64,000 nucleotides of DNA, taken from Paenibacillus donghaensis (GTDB taxonomy: Bacteria > Bacillota > Bacilli > Paenibacillales > Paenibacillaceae). Both the position numbers and the translations under genes were made by a program. Under the pieces are notes generated by a model, which saw only the letters and a program-made list of their open reading frames with translations, was not told the origin of the DNA and made no database searches. Location: assembly GCF_002192415.1 (NCBI RefSeq), contig NZ_CP021780.1, positions 5,332,001 through 5,396,000 of the forward strand, in the 5' to 3' direction. Of this stretch, positions 1-9,299 are shown piece by piece; within the stretch, counting starts at the first letter, position 1, and each line of letters starts with the position of its first letter.

Positions 1-1294
1 GTCCTACCTCTCTGGCCAATACCTCCTCGTCCCACTGCGCATTGCCCTTGTCAGAGACAAGACCGGTGAAATGGTCAGCCAGTACCGTCTGCCCGGCGGC
101 AATATCAAGCTGAGCGGCAACGGCAAAGAATCCCGGTCCCTTGCGGTACAGCCGGCTGCTTAGCTTCAGCGCGCCTTGCGGCCGCTGCAGCGTTCCGTTG
201 CCGACAAATTCATTGTAGTTGACGCAGAATTCAGTAGCGAACCCGGTTTCACCAGCCTGATGCAGCAGCATGGTATGAAATCTGAGGTCTTTTCTGCCGT
301 TCTCCGGATAATAGTCGGGGCTGACGGCGGCCAAAGCGCCGTTTTTGTCCCGCAGTACCCCGCCTTGCAGAATAACGTTGCTGTAGAGCACATCCTCGAA
401 CAGGGCGCCGGGAGCAGCAGAACCGAACATGCCGGTATACACCAGGCGCAGGGATCTTGCTGCAGCTCCGGTATTGCGGATTGTTATCCGCTGCACCTCG
501 GTGGCCAGCGGCAGTCCCTCTTGCTGCGGCAGGATGAAGATCGTCCGGATAATTTCCAGACCGCAGGCAGTGACATAAGTGATCACGGTCTGGTTCTGCG
601 AATGGCGGCATTCGGCTGACACAATGGCAGCCTCCTCCGGCTCAGCCGAATAGAACAGCTGGCGGTTGTTCTCGAACAGGTAGAACTGGCGGTTGGCCGG
701 GAATCCATTCTCCTCCTGGCGCATATCCCAGCGTGAGGCCAACACTTGTGTGGCGGCGTGTGAGCGGAAGCTGCCTCCGCCGAAGCGGTCCACTACGCTT
801 TTGGGAGTAGTCTGCAGCGGATGCGCATAGCCGATCCGGTTGCCCAGCAGCAAGTTAACATAGAAATGGGGACCGGGTGATGGGGCAAGCAGATCGATCA
901 CATGCTCGCCCTGCTCATTCAGCCAACCTGCACTCACATTGCCTGCACCCAGAATGCCCCAAATTTCTCCGGCGTCACCCACAGGCAGGCTGGCCTTCTG
1001 CACCTGTTCACCGCACACGTACAGCACAGTCTCTCTGCCGGATAACCGGACCAGCACAGATTCTCCGCTTGCAGCCAGTCTCAGCAGAACGGAAGCCGTC
1101 TCCGGATGCTTCATCAGCTCCAGAACAGCTGGAGTCTTGCGGGACAAGCCTGATACGCCGATAACCGCGAGCTGCTTCGCATCGGCATAGATCGCATCCA
1201 CCTTGTCTTCAGGTGAGATCAGCTCCTGAAACAGCTCGCGGAGCCGGGCGTCGGGATTAGCATCGTGTTCTCTGGCGGTATAATAAGTTAACAT
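1..1294 (-). CDS. GH94-clan glycoside phosphorylase-like protein (N-terminal part, cut by window edge)
   Basis: An open frame starts at the ATG at 1292-1294, behind an AGGAGGG ribosome site, and stays open for about 431 codons to the left edge, so the C-terminal part is missing. There is no signal peptide, so it should act in the cytoplasm. The visible part looks like the N-terminal beta-sandwich of GH94-type phosphorylases: a Gly-rich RFGGGSFRSH stretch, then NGFPANRQFYLFENNRQLFYS-like strands (about residues 195-225), then QRITIRNTGAAARSLRLVY (about residue 280). The catalytic barrel is off the window. The gene lies 79 bp downstream of a secreted GH16 beta-glucanase on the same strand. That points to phosphorolysis of imported beta-1,3-glucan oligosaccharides. 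GH161 or laminaribiose-type GH94 are the best guesses. Family assignment is from pattern memory and moderate. Confidence 0.5.
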   Translation of the reverse strand, partial: MLTYYTAREHDANPDARLRELFQELISPEDKVDAIYADAKQLAVIGVSGLSRKTPAVLELMKHPETASVLLRLAASGESVLVRLSGRETVLYVCGEQVQKASLPVGDAGEIWGILGAGNVSAGWLNEQGEHVIDLLAPSPGPHFYVNLLLGNRIGYAHPLQTTPKSVVDRFGGGSFRSHAATQVLASRWDMRQEENGFPANRQFYLFENNRQLFYSAEPEEAAIVSAECRHSQNQTVITYVTACGLEIIRTIFILPQQEGLPLATEVQRITIRNTGAAARSLRLVYTGMFGSAAPGALFEDVLYSNVILQGGVLRDKNGALAAVSPDYYPENGRKDLRFHTMLLHQAGETGFATEFCVNYNEFVGNGTLQRPQGALKLSSRLYRKGPGFFAVAAQLDIAAGQTVLADHFTGLVSDKGNAQWDEEVLAREVG

Positions 1295-1326
1295 AAGAAC
1301 CCTCCTCTTAATGTTGGACACAGGTT

Positions 1327-1357
1327 CGGCTGGTCCCTATGCATTCGGGTCCAGCCG
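1327..1357. other. Intercistronic hairpin between GH16 and phosphorylase genes
   Basis: CGGCTGG (1327-1333) pairs with CCAGCCG (1351-1357) across a 17-base loop. Neither side carries a T-run, so it is not a convincing intrinsic terminator. It may be a processing or stabilising hairpin in a joint GH16-phosphorylase transcript. Confidence 0.4.
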
Positions 1358-1373
1358 TGCCTGCTGTTTATGC

Positions 1374-4300
1374 TTAGATTGCTCCATTGTCAATCAGGCT
1401 GATGTTGTCAATATGGACTGTTAGGCTGCCGGCAGCCTCGCCATCGATATTGCCCAGCTCAAAGGAGATGCGCCCGATGGAGGTCCCGACAGATTCCACG
1501 TTGAACCCGATGGTGTACAGCTGCTCGTCACCGCCAAGATCAACAACGTCGCTGGTATAGCTGTGCCAGGTGTAGTTATTGGCCGCGTCCAGCCATCCGA
1601 TGCTGATGTTCATCTTGCGTGCTGTGGATGACTTGGCCTTGAAGGTCAACGTGTAACGGTTGCCCTCGGTATATTCAATGCCTTCATAGTAGACCTGACG
1701 GTCCCAGGAATTGCTGCCTGCGGTGCCCAGATCAATCTTCAGCTTCTCTTCTGCCGCTGAGATCGCCAATTGTCCGTTGTCTGCCGTATAAGTAGTCCAG
1801 CCCTGAATACCGGCAGCGAAGTCGCCGTTAGGCAGCAACTCGCCTTCATACGGCTGGCCTGCCAGCACAGGGTTGATCTGGACGAGTGAGATGTTATCCA
1901 GATACACATCGTGGGCACCCAGCACCTCATCAATCCTGCCCAGGCTGAACTGCAGAACGGATGCCGGCTCATTGCCGTTTGCTGTGAATCTGTATTCATA
2001 GTAGGCATCCTCTTCACCCAGCACAGCCGGCTGCTCCAAATACGTGGTCCAGTTGTTGTCAGTGGCTCCATCATGCTGAACCAGGGCAAGGATGCTTCGA
2101 GCCATACTGGAATGGGCATTGAAGCTGAGCTGATAGGTTCTCCCCTTCTCCAGCGGGATACCGGACTGCTTGACCTGCGCATTCCATGGCTCATCGCCTG
2201 TGCCGCCAAGACTTACCTTCAGCTCCCCATATACTACAGAAGCTACAGTATCCTTGACCGGATCGGTATCGACCCAGTCCTTCTTGAACAGCGTCCAAGC
2301 CTCTGCACTGCCGCTCTCGAAACGTCCGTCTGCTGCCATCTCGCGCGTCAGGTCCAGCCAGGTCAGGTGGTAACCCTGCCCGGATATACGGATATAGTAG
2401 GTTCCTGCCGTCAGACTCAGCGGTTCGGAAGTTAAGGTACGGTAGACATTCAAACCTCCTGTGTTGCCGACGGGCTGCCCATACGTGACTGCTGTAACGA
2501 CCGGCTGCCGGGATTCGTCCAGCAGGGTGACAGCAAGCTCTGAATCCGGCAGAATGCTTGCGGCACGAAGCATAGGTACATAGCTTCCACCTTGAGTAAT
2601 CTTCACCTTGTAGTCGGCATAATCCCCTTCATCCAGCACAGCCAAATCTCTGACACCTTCGGCGCTTGGAACAAGCTCGGTACCTGCGGCTGCATCATAA
2701 TGGTCTGCCTGCAGATGGATGTATCCGCCCGAGCTTGCCGGGCTCTTGATCTGAACCAGGCGGACATTATCAATCTGAACCTCGCCGGCATGGCTGCCCA
2801 GCAGGAACGACAGCGTGGAATGCGCTGCGGCAGTGTCGCTCAGCTGGATACGCTTGCTGAAGCTTGCCGCTTCGGTTGTGAGATTCATCTCGGCTCCGTC
2901 GGGATAACCGCCTTGTTCTGCTGCCGTATCCATGGCGACCTGAAGCACAAGCTCCTTGCTCGCCTTGGCATCAAAGGTCAGCTGGTAGGTCCCGCCTGGG
3001 GTTAGCGGAAGTCCTTCCTGCAACAGCTTCACGGCATCTGGCTCCAACCCGTCTTGCGAGACCTCAGCACGGAACCAACGCTCCATCTGCGGGAATGCAA
3101 GTGTATTGGTCACACCAGCCTTGACACCCGCTTCAGGCACAGCTGAGATTTGCCAGAATTCCATCCGGTCCTTGCCCAGATCGAAGTTGCCGTTATAGAT
3201 CCAGTTGCCGTCGGCCAGCGCTGTCCGCTCCTCCACAATCGGATCAATCTCAACTACGCTTACGTTGGTGAAATAGGCGGCTCCGGCATTCTGGCCCAGA
3301 TTGAATTCAAAGCGGACATTGTTGTCCGAAGGGTCCTTCATTGTGAAGCAGTATTCATAGGTCTGCCATTGCTCGCTCAGCTGAAGATTCTGCTCACCGG
3401 AGTAAGCCTTCCAGGCTCCGCCAAACTGCGTGAGCTTGCTCATGAACGGCCGGGACACATCGCCTTTAGCCTCGAAGGTGGCCTTGTACGATTTGCCTTT
3501 CTCCAGGAGCAGCGGCATCTGGGTCAGCTGCAGTGAATAATTCACCGTCCCTTTGTCATCCACGGTAACCTTGGAGACACTGCCTTTCTCAGGGTCCTCC
3601 ATAACGCTTACGCTGCCCTGGCCTCCTTCATTCTCAATAAATTGCCAATTCTGTGGCAAGCCTGTGCTGTCCACCCCTTCTGCGAACGCTCCGTTATAGA
3701 TCTGATTCCCGTCCGGCAATGCTGGACGCTGAGGCTCTGAAGAGCCGCTGTTCTCCGGACGTTGTCCGGTTACATCCGGCCAGTTCTCCAGATCCGCATA
3801 CTCATAGACACGCACATAATCGACGAACATCTTGTCCGATACGAAATCGCTGAGCGGATCTCCCGGCCAGTCTCCACCGACAGCCAGATTCAGAATCATA
3901 TAGAACGGGCGGTCAAAAGGTGCCGGATAGGTATAAAAGTCCGGCTGTCCCAGGGCCTGGGTTCCCCAGTCGCTCGTTTCGAAATATTTCTCCCCGTCCA
4001 CATAATAACGAATCAGTCCCGGAAGCCATTCCAGCGTGTATTCGTGGTATTCGTCGGCAAAGGTCTGACCCTCGGGAAGCACATATTCCTCAGTCTGGAC
4101 CTCATGGGGCAGATTGTAATGCAAGGAGCCGTGAACAGTTCTTGGATATTTGTCTGCATTCTCCGGATCACTGGCTTTGGGACCCGTCAGCTCCATAATG
4201 TCCATCTCGCCGCTGCCTGGCCACGGTCCATATTGATGGAATTCATCGGTAGGCATCATCCAAATAGCCGGCCACATCCCCTGCTGGATCGGCAGCTTCG

Positions 4301-5876
4301 CCCGTACGCTGAATTTGCCGTACGTGAAGTCTCCCTTCAGCTTGGAGGTCAGCTTGGCTGAGGTGTAATCGCGGCCTTCATATGCTTCGCTTCTCGCTTC
4401 CAGCGCAAGCACGCTGTTGCCGCTCTCTTCTTCAATCGCGGCATTGTCCGGCCGGTAATATTCCAGCTCGTTATTGTACACCGTACCTGTGTCCTCGATG
4501 TTCCACTTCGTGGTATCAATAACATTGCTGTTGAATTCATCATTCCACACCAGCTTCCACGGATCGGCCTGCACCGGAGGTTCGGTAGCTACAGCCGTTG
4601 GAGCAGGCGTTGGTGCTGTTGTGCTCGCAGGTGTTGGCTCCGGTGTGCTCGCAGCTGTAGGAGCCGCTGTGCTTGGCGATTCTGAGCCGCCGGAGCCTGT
4701 GCCTCCGTTAACCACCGCCGGTACAGATGTAGGCGCTGTACTGACCGCCGGACTGGCTGGCAGCTGCAGACGTGTACCCTTGGCCAGCGGCTCACCATTG
4801 AGCAGCACACCCTCGGCATCCACTTCCAGTTCCGCAATCGTTCCTTTGTTGATGAGGGTAGTTCCCGCTGCACTTGCTTCAATGGTTAATTTCGCAACAG
4901 CGGAATCAGCCGTCAGTTCAATCACTGCGGGGTGCTTAACCTTAACGCCGGAAGCAGTTGTGCCTTCGCTAAGCAGAAGGCGGACAGGGCTGCTTTTTTT
5001 GTCCACCGTAATATCGGCCAGCTCGGAACCCTTGAGAATGACCGAATTGACGCCACCGCCCGTAATCCAGGTATTTCCGGTGATCGCAATATGCTCCGCT
5101 GTGAATTCACCATTCCCTACACCCTCGGTGACATAGAGTGCACCGGAGATCCGGGTATTCTGCAGCTCCACGCCGGAACGGTTCACCACCGCATTGCCCT
5201 TGACCTCACCGGGAGCGAACCTGCCTGAATCCGCACTTACCCACCCGATCATCCGGGATATCATCACAGCGGCTTCGGCACGGGTCAATGTGCCCTGAGG
5301 CTTCAGCTGGCTGTTGGCATCTCCGCTGATATAACCGTTAACGGCCATAGTGCCTGCTGCCGCTCTTGCGTAGCCGGATAACTGGTCCTGATCCGGAAAG
5401 GTGCTGAGAACTGCCTCCGGCATCTGCTCCAGCCGGAAGGCACGGCTCAGCATCAGGAAGCTGTCCTGTCGCTGGACAGAAGACCCCGGGTTGAAGCTGC
5501 CATCGGCATAGCCGGTCACGATTCTAGCTTGCGCTCCCTTCGCCAGTGCATCTGCATACCAAGCGGATGCGCTTACATCTGTGAAGACAGCAGTCCCTGT
5601 ATCCGCATATTGAAAGACACGGTTCAGCAATGCCACCAGCTCGGCCCGCGTAATGGCAGCGTCCGGATGGAATAAGCCGTCTTCATATCCGTACAGAAGC
5701 CCCTCTCCAGCCAGCTTCGCCGCCGCTTCCTTAGCCCAGTGATTCTGCACATCCTTGAATGCCGTCACCACAGCTGGCGAATCCACTGCTGCTGCGGCCT
5801 GAATGGCCGGGGGCACGGGGATCATGGTGGCCATGAGGCCTATAACCAGAACAATGGCTTGTAGTTTCCGGTACAT
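1374..5876 (-). CDS. S-layer-anchored multimodular GH16 endo-beta-glucanase (laminarinase type)
   Basis: A 1500-residue exported enzyme that should cut beta-1,3- (or mixed-linkage) glucan at the cell surface. The start follows an AAGGAGGAA site. Order of parts: signal peptide (1 to about 28); three SLH domains (about 40-88, 98-147, 160-212) for binding secondary wall polymer; a beta-rich region; a Pro/Thr linker (about 400-435); GH16 catalytic domain (about 440-695) with GEMDIMEL, where E557 is the likely nucleophile, D559 the helper and E562 the acid/base; two CBM4/9-like modules (about 718 and 885 onward, each opening IYNG.F); a CBM6-like module (about 1050-1180, IHLQADHY); and two more CBM4/9-like modules (about 1180 and 1345 onward, DGRFESG and NGDFAAG). 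Five accessory modules is a lot for a GH16 enzyme. The downstream phosphorylase-like gene would use its products. Confidence 0.93.
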   Translation of the reverse strand: MYRKLQAIVLVIGLMATMIPVPPAIQAAAAVDSPAVVTAFKDVQNHWAKEAAAKLAGEGLLYGYEDGLFHPDAAITRAELVALLNRVFQYADTGTAVFTDVSASAWYADALAKGAQARIVTGYADGSFNPGSSVQRQDSFLMLSRAFRLEQMPEAVLSTFPDQDQLSGYARAAAGTMAVNGYISGDANSQLKPQGTLTRAEAAVMISRMIGWVSADSGRFAPGEVKGNAVVNRSGVELQNTRISGALYVTEGVGNGEFTAEHIAITGNTWITGGGVNSVILKGSELADITVDKKSSPVRLLLSEGTTASGVKVKHPAVIELTADSAVAKLTIEASAAGTTLINKGTIAELEVDAEGVLLNGEPLAKGTRLQLPASPAVSTAPTSVPAVVNGGTGSGGSESPSTAAPTAASTPEPTPASTTAPTPAPTAVATEPPVQADPWKLVWNDEFNSNVIDTTKWNIEDTGTVYNNELEYYRPDNAAIEEESGNSVLALEARSEAYEGRDYTSAKLTSKLKGDFTYGKFSVRAKLPIQQGMWPAIWMMPTDEFHQYGPWPGSGEMDIMELTGPKASDPENADKYPRTVHGSLHYNLPHEVQTEEYVLPEGQTFADEYHEYTLEWLPGLIRYYVDGEKYFETSDWGTQALGQPDFYTYPAPFDRPFYMILNLAVGGDWPGDPLSDFVSDKMFVDYVRVYEYADLENWPDVTGQRPENSGSSEPQRPALPDGNQIYNGAFAEGVDSTGLPQNWQFIENEGGQGSVSVMEDPEKGSVSKVTVDDKGTVNYSLQLTQMPLLLEKGKSYKATFEAKGDVSRPFMSKLTQFGGAWKAYSGEQNLQLSEQWQTYEYCFTMKDPSDNNVRFEFNLGQNAGAAYFTNVSVVEIDPIVEERTALADGNWIYNGNFDLGKDRMEFWQISAVPEAGVKAGVTNTLAFPQMERWFRAEVSQDGLEPDAVKLLQEGLPLTPGGTYQLTFDAKASKELVLQVAMDTAAEQGGYPDGAEMNLTTEAASFSKRIQLSDTAAAHSTLSFLLGSHAGEVQIDNVRLVQIKSPASSGGYIHLQADHYDAAAGTELVPSAEGVRDLAVLDEGDYADYKVKITQGGSYVPMLRAASILPDSELAVTLLDESRQPVVTAVTYGQPVGNTGGLNVYRTLTSEPLSLTAGTYYIRISGQGYHLTWLDLTREMAADGRFESGSAEAWTLFKKDWVDTDPVKDTVASVVYGELKVSLGGTGDEPWNAQVKQSGIPLEKGRTYQLSFNAHSSMARSILALVQHDGATDNNWTTYLEQPAVLGEEDAYYEYRFTANGNEPASVLQFSLGRIDEVLGAHDVYLDNISLVQINPVLAGQPYEGELLPNGDFAAGIQGWTTYTADNGQLAISAAEEKLKIDLGTAGSNSWDRQVYYEGIEYTEGNRYTLTFKAKSSTARKMNISIGWLDAANNYTWHSYTSDVVDLGGDEQLYTIGFNVESVGTSIGRISFELGNIDGEAAGSLTVHIDNISLIDNGAI

Positions 5877-6129
5877 TGATATTCCTCCTTGAGAGAATTC
5901 CGTCCTTGCATTCTGGTCGGTCTGTTCTCAGTATAGAGTTGTCCCCTGTAAGGTTATATACCAATTCCTTAGCATTGATAACAAAGATGCAACGTCTTCT
6001 CCCAGCGATGGATATAGAATACTCCGAAACGCAAAAAGCACCCAGACTCCCCCGCCGCATCAAGCAGCAGTTAGTCAAGGCGCATCAAGCCGTTATGTAG
6101 TTCTGTTCCTAAAACAGCGGATTCCCGTT

Positions 6130-6348
6130 TCAGGAGGAGGCGTGGATATGAGGGTAATCCTGGGCAATTTCTTCACCGGAGAACAGATCGTCAAGCGAGC
6201 TGAGCGTTCCGTCTTCTTCCACCTGATAGACGGACATTTTCTCGCCGTTAACCGTCAGTTCAATGAAACAGCCCCAGCAATAGAACTGGTGAGAACCAAT
6301 CTTGCCGATATCCTTGGAGTTGCAGTTTGGACATTTCATATCATACAT
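6130..6348 (-). CDS. Small zinc-ribbon protein
   Basis: A 72-residue protein of unknown function. The N-terminus holds two CxxC pairs, CPNC near residue 5 and CWGC near residue 24, which is the usual layout of a single zinc ribbon. The C-terminal half is acidic. It starts only 5 bp after the stop of the PRC-barrel gene, so the two are probably translated from one message. No catalytic motif is visible. A nucleic-acid or protein contact role is possible but not shown. Confidence 0.75.
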   Translation of the reverse strand: MYDMKCPNCNSKDIGKIGSHQFYCWGCFIELTVNGEKMSVYQVEEDGTLSSLDDLFSGEEIAQDYPHIHASS

Positions 6349-6353
6349 TCCAC

Positions 6354-6875
6354 CTATCCGTTAACAATATTAATGGCTTTTTGAAGCCGTTCTTCGCTCA
6401 TTGCGGGAACCATGACGGCATTCTCCCCAATAGACATCTCGTCAGAACAAGGCAGCCATTTGCGGCCTTCGATCAAATCGGTGACAAGTCCATCACTAAT
6501 TTCCAGCGCTACTATTGTGTTTCCCATCTTTTGGTCAAAATAAACATCAGAGACTCTTCCAATTATCGTTCCGGTTGCAGTTAAGACCTGCAAATCCTTG
6601 ATTTTGTTTTTACCCAATATAAAAGTATGGGCAATCTGCTCGGATTCTGTCTTCTCTACGGACGATTCACTGCGGATCATCACAGCATCTTCGCCATAAG
6701 CGACAATTTCCTCCCATGCCACAACTTTCACATGATTGTTGAAGAAAGATTTGCTTTCCAGTTCAATACCCGTAATCTTCCAATTTGAATCCAGCAAAAT
6801 ATCGACAATCTTGCCGACCTCATTGCCTTCTTCGACATCACGTACAGCCAGTCCAATCATGTCCTGGAGTTTCAT
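6354..6875 (-). CDS. PRC-barrel domain protein
   Basis: A 173-residue protein with two PRC-barrel-like halves. The first (about 1-80) opens with the typical MKLQDMIGLAVRDVEEGNEV, followed by the IVDILLDSNWKITGIEL strand pair. The second (about 95-160) has IGRVSDVYFDQKMGNTIVAL. PRC barrels are small beta-barrels found in RNA-processing and photosynthetic proteins; their job in Firmicutes is largely unknown. It sits 95 bp downstream of the cysteine desulfurase and just upstream of the zinc-ribbon gene on the same strand. Desulfurase, PRC-barrel and zinc ribbon are therefore a likely operon. Confidence 0.85.
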   Translation of the reverse strand: MKLQDMIGLAVRDVEEGNEVGKIVDILLDSNWKITGIELESKSFFNNHVKVVAWEEIVAYGEDAVMIRSESSVEKTESEQIAHTFILGKNKIKDLQVLTATGTIIGRVSDVYFDQKMGNTIVALEISDGLVTDLIEGRKWLPCSDEMSIGENAVMVPAMSEERLQKAINIVNG

Positions 6876-6970
6876 GGCTGCCTATTCCCCTCACTTTGAG
6901 TGTAATTACGAGTTCCCAGGGTGGCCGGATGGCCCCCGAATCCTGAAGCTCGCGCGGGCGCAGGCAACAC

Positions 6971-8128
6971 TTAGTCACTCATACGCAGGCGTTTCACAAT
7001 GGTTTCAATTTTTCGGGAAACGTACTCCATTTCTTCAGTAGTATTACCCAAACCAGTGCTAAATCGAATCGCAGAATGCAAAAGATTTGCCGGAAGTTTC
7101 ATCGCTTGCAGAACATGGGAAATTTCCAGTGATCCCGACGTGCAGGCTGAGCCGCTGGCGGCGGCGATTTGCTCCATATCCAGGTTCATCAGCAGCACAT
7201 CCGTTCTCGCTCCGGGGAAGCTCAAATTCAGAATATTCGGCAGAAAATGCTGCATATTCCCGTTGACCTTGTAGCCCTCCGGACCCAGCAGCCTGTCCAG
7301 CTCCAGCAGCATACACTGCCGAAGCTCCATCGACTTGCTGCCCCGCCCTGCAATACCCTGCACCGCCAGCTCGACCGCCTTGGCGAACCCGGCTGCACCA
7401 GCCAGGTTCTCCGTTCCCGCGCGCCGGCTGCGCTCCTGCAGCCCGCCGTGCAGCCTTGGATGCAGCGGAGCCCCGCGCCGGATATACAATCCGCCTACTC
7501 CGCCCGGGCCGTTGATCTTATGGGCGCTGAAGCTCATATAATCCACCGGCAACTCGCGCAGAGTCAGCGGAATCAGCCCCAGCACCTGCACCGCATCGAC
7601 ATGGAACAGAATGCCCCGTTCCTTAGCCAGCTGTCCAATCTCTCTAATCGGCTGAACGGTTCCTACTTCATTATTGCCAAACATCACGCTGATCAGAACC
7701 GTATCCTGGCGAATGGCCGACTCTACGTCTTCTACGGAGACCCTCCCGGTAGAATCTACCGGCAGATAAGTCACCGTGAAGCCCAGCTTCTCCAGCTCGC
7801 GGCAGGTATGCAGCACGGCATGATGTTCAATGGCTGTGGTAATGATATGTTTCCCTTTGGAGGCCGCTGCGGCAGCGTTAGCTGCGCCGAACAGCGCCAG
7901 ATTGTCGCTTTCTGTGCCACCGCCGGTGAAGATCCACTCCTCCGGCGAACAGCCCAAAAAGCCCGCGATCAAATCGCGTGCTCCGTTTAGCACTTTTTTG
8001 GCCGAACGCCCAAACAGATGAACGCTGGACGCGTTGCCGTATGGCTCTGACATTATATTAAGCATGACCTGCGCCACTTCCGGATGAACCGGGGATGTAG
8101 CAGCGTGGTCCAGATAGATTGATTTCAT
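6971..8128 (-). CDS. yrvO: Cysteine desulfurase (IscS/NifS-like)
   Basis: A 385-residue PLP enzyme that takes sulfur from cysteine as a persulfide, normally for tRNA 2-thiolation and Fe-S clusters. The PLP lysine is K204 in SAHKINGPGG. The persulfide-forming cysteine is C329 in SGSACTSGSLE. The HHAVLHTCRELEKLGF segment is typical of class V aminotransferases. Length fits the family. In B. subtilis the orthologue YrvO lies between cymR and mnmA and hands sulfur to MnmA. Here cymR is about 29.5 kb away and mnmA about 30 kb away, so the physical link is lost although the partners remain in the window. The symbol rests on the wider synteny. Confidence 0.9.
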   Translation of the reverse strand: MKSIYLDHAATSPVHPEVAQVMLNIMSEPYGNASSVHLFGRSAKKVLNGARDLIAGFLGCSPEEWIFTGGGTESDNLALFGAANAAAAASKGKHIITTAIEHHAVLHTCRELEKLGFTVTYLPVDSTGRVSVEDVESAIRQDTVLISVMFGNNEVGTVQPIREIGQLAKERGILFHVDAVQVLGLIPLTLRELPVDYMSFSAHKINGPGGVGGLYIRRGAPLHPRLHGGLQERSRRAGTENLAGAAGFAKAVELAVQGIAGRGSKSMELRQCMLLELDRLLGPEGYKVNGNMQHFLPNILNLSFPGARTDVLLMNLDMEQIAAASGSACTSGSLEISHVLQAMKLPANLLHSAIRFSTGLGNTTEEMEYVSRKIETIVKRLRMSD

Positions 8129-8263
8129 AACTAGTTTCTCCGCTTCTATGGATATAGACCGTATACGTTCACGACTATTCGATTATAACGCTGCGCTTAT
8201 GACTTTTCCACAGCATAAAGAACACAATAATGTAACATTTACCCCGTTATTCCAGCCAAGCAG

Positions 8264-8327
8264 AAGCAGCTTCGCAGTCCGCTGCAAGAGGCGGCATCCT
8301 TTTCTGTGATAAATAGAAGGATGAGCA
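8264..8327 (+). repeat. Dispersed hairpin repeat, copy 1 (GGCGGCATCC type)
   Basis: About 60 bp matching 57105-57169 on the same strand. The shared core is AAGAGGCGGCATCC, then TTTCTG, then AAATAGAAGGAT. ATCC.TTTCT and AGAAGGAT can pair as an imperfect hairpin. Both copies lie beside one of the four-unit arrays. Confidence 0.6.
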
Positions 8328-8382
8328 GCAAATGAAACTGTTTAAGTCCATGATAGTCTCTCATGTCCAGTTCACCGAAATA

Positions 8383-8569
8383 GATGCGAAAACGCACTTA
8401 ATTTCAACGAAAACGGCTGTTAGAAGGTAAATAAGTGCGAATATGCAACTAATTACGAGTAAATTGCTTGTTCAGCGCTCAGAATCAGAAATTAAGTGTA
8501 TTATGGCACTTATTTGCTTCAAAACGGGAAAAATCCGTGAATTAGATGCAGATTCGCAACTAATTTCGT
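8383..8569. repeat. Four-unit repeat array A
   Basis: Four related units start near 8383, 8427, 8488 and 8539. Units 1-2 read forward and units 3-4 read inverted: unit 2 has AAATAAGTGC..AT...CA..TAATT, and the reverse complement of unit 3 shows the same pattern. The spacer after unit 1 contains GAAAACGGCTGTT. The spacing and layout match arrays B, C and D although the unit sequence is different. This array and the neighbouring motifs fill the 519-bp gap between the desulfurase and the DUF523 gene; no gene is visible there. Confidence 0.65.
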
Positions 8570-8618
8570 GATTGGACTGATGTGGCGATCAACATTTGAT
8601 GCTCCTTTTCTATGGGAG

Positions 8619-8659
8619 CCTAAATAGTAACCAGTTTCGCATCTAACCTAAATAGTACC
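8619..8659 (+). repeat. CTAARTAGTAAC-type dispersed motif, two copies
   Basis: CCTAAATAGTAACCAGTTTC (8619-8638), continuing GCATCT, is followed by a shorter second copy, CCTAAATAGTACC (8647-8659). The second copy supplies the stop codon of the DUF523 gene on the other strand. The long copy closely matches the motif at 45730 and 56999. Confidence 0.6.
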
Positions 8660-9130
8660 TTTACTTTGTTCTGTCTGGAACAAGCGCTCCAGTTCGGCCT
8701 CTGACACCACCTTGATGCCGTTCGCCCGCAGCAGCGCCGTCGTCACCCCATGCCCGGATTGTTTCGTGCCGCTGAACGTTCCGTTATAAATCAGCCTGCT
8801 GCCGCAGGAAGGGCTGTTCTCCTTGAGCACAACAGCTGTGGCGCCTGCGCTGCGGGCCATTTCCAGGGTCACATATGCCCCTTTCAGATACAGCTCGGTT
8901 ACATCCGCACCCGAACGGTCCATGACTCTGGCTGTGCCTGCCAGCACATCTCCGCCGTCCCCGCCCACGATTTCGGCAGGCTCCCTGGGCGTGGAGAATC
9001 CCCCCAGCAATTCAGGGCAGACGGCCATCGCCTTCTGTTCCTCCAGCAGTCTTGCTATCGTCTCGTCCAAGCAATCCGTACCATTATATCTTACCTTCAT
9101 CCCTGCCAGGCAAGAGCTTACCAGTATCAC
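8648..9130 (-). CDS. DUF523 family protein
   Basis: About 160 residues if translation begins at the GTG at 9130, which gives the family-typical opening VILVSSCLAG. A frame open back to an ATG at 9250 would add 40 residues that do not look like the family. Conserved features are SSCLAG with the first cysteine, YNG, CPELLGG, and KENSPSCGS with a second conserved cysteine. DUF523 proteins are small cytoplasmic proteins of unknown function; the conserved cysteines suggest metal or redox chemistry, but that is inference. The stop codon lies inside a dispersed repeat motif, so the C-terminus may have been reshaped by it. Confidence 0.8.
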   Translation of the reverse strand: MILVSSCLAGMKVRYNGTDCLDETIARLLEEQKAMAVCPELLGGFSTPREPAEIVGGDGGDVLAGTARVMDRSGADVTELYLKGAYVTLEMARSAGATAVVLKENSPSCGSRLIYNGTFSGTKQSGHGVTTALLRANGIKVVSEAELERLFQTEQSKGTI

Positions 9131-9299
9131 CGGGTAATCACCCTTCCGCTTGTGTTCTCCATGTATTAAGACTGCCCTGAGCATATCATGGGGGGATAAC
9201 ACTGTAAACAGCTGCCAGGCAGCAGCCGCATGCACGGTAAGAACTATCATGTTAAACTGTAAATAACCCTATATTCCGGAAATTTAAGGAGGACTACAG

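Noticed and set aside
8383..8569. Possible CRISPR array in repeat array A (and B, C, D)
   Set aside because: Only four units per site, half of them inverted, spacers uneven, units imperfect, and no cas genes. This is not a CRISPR layout.
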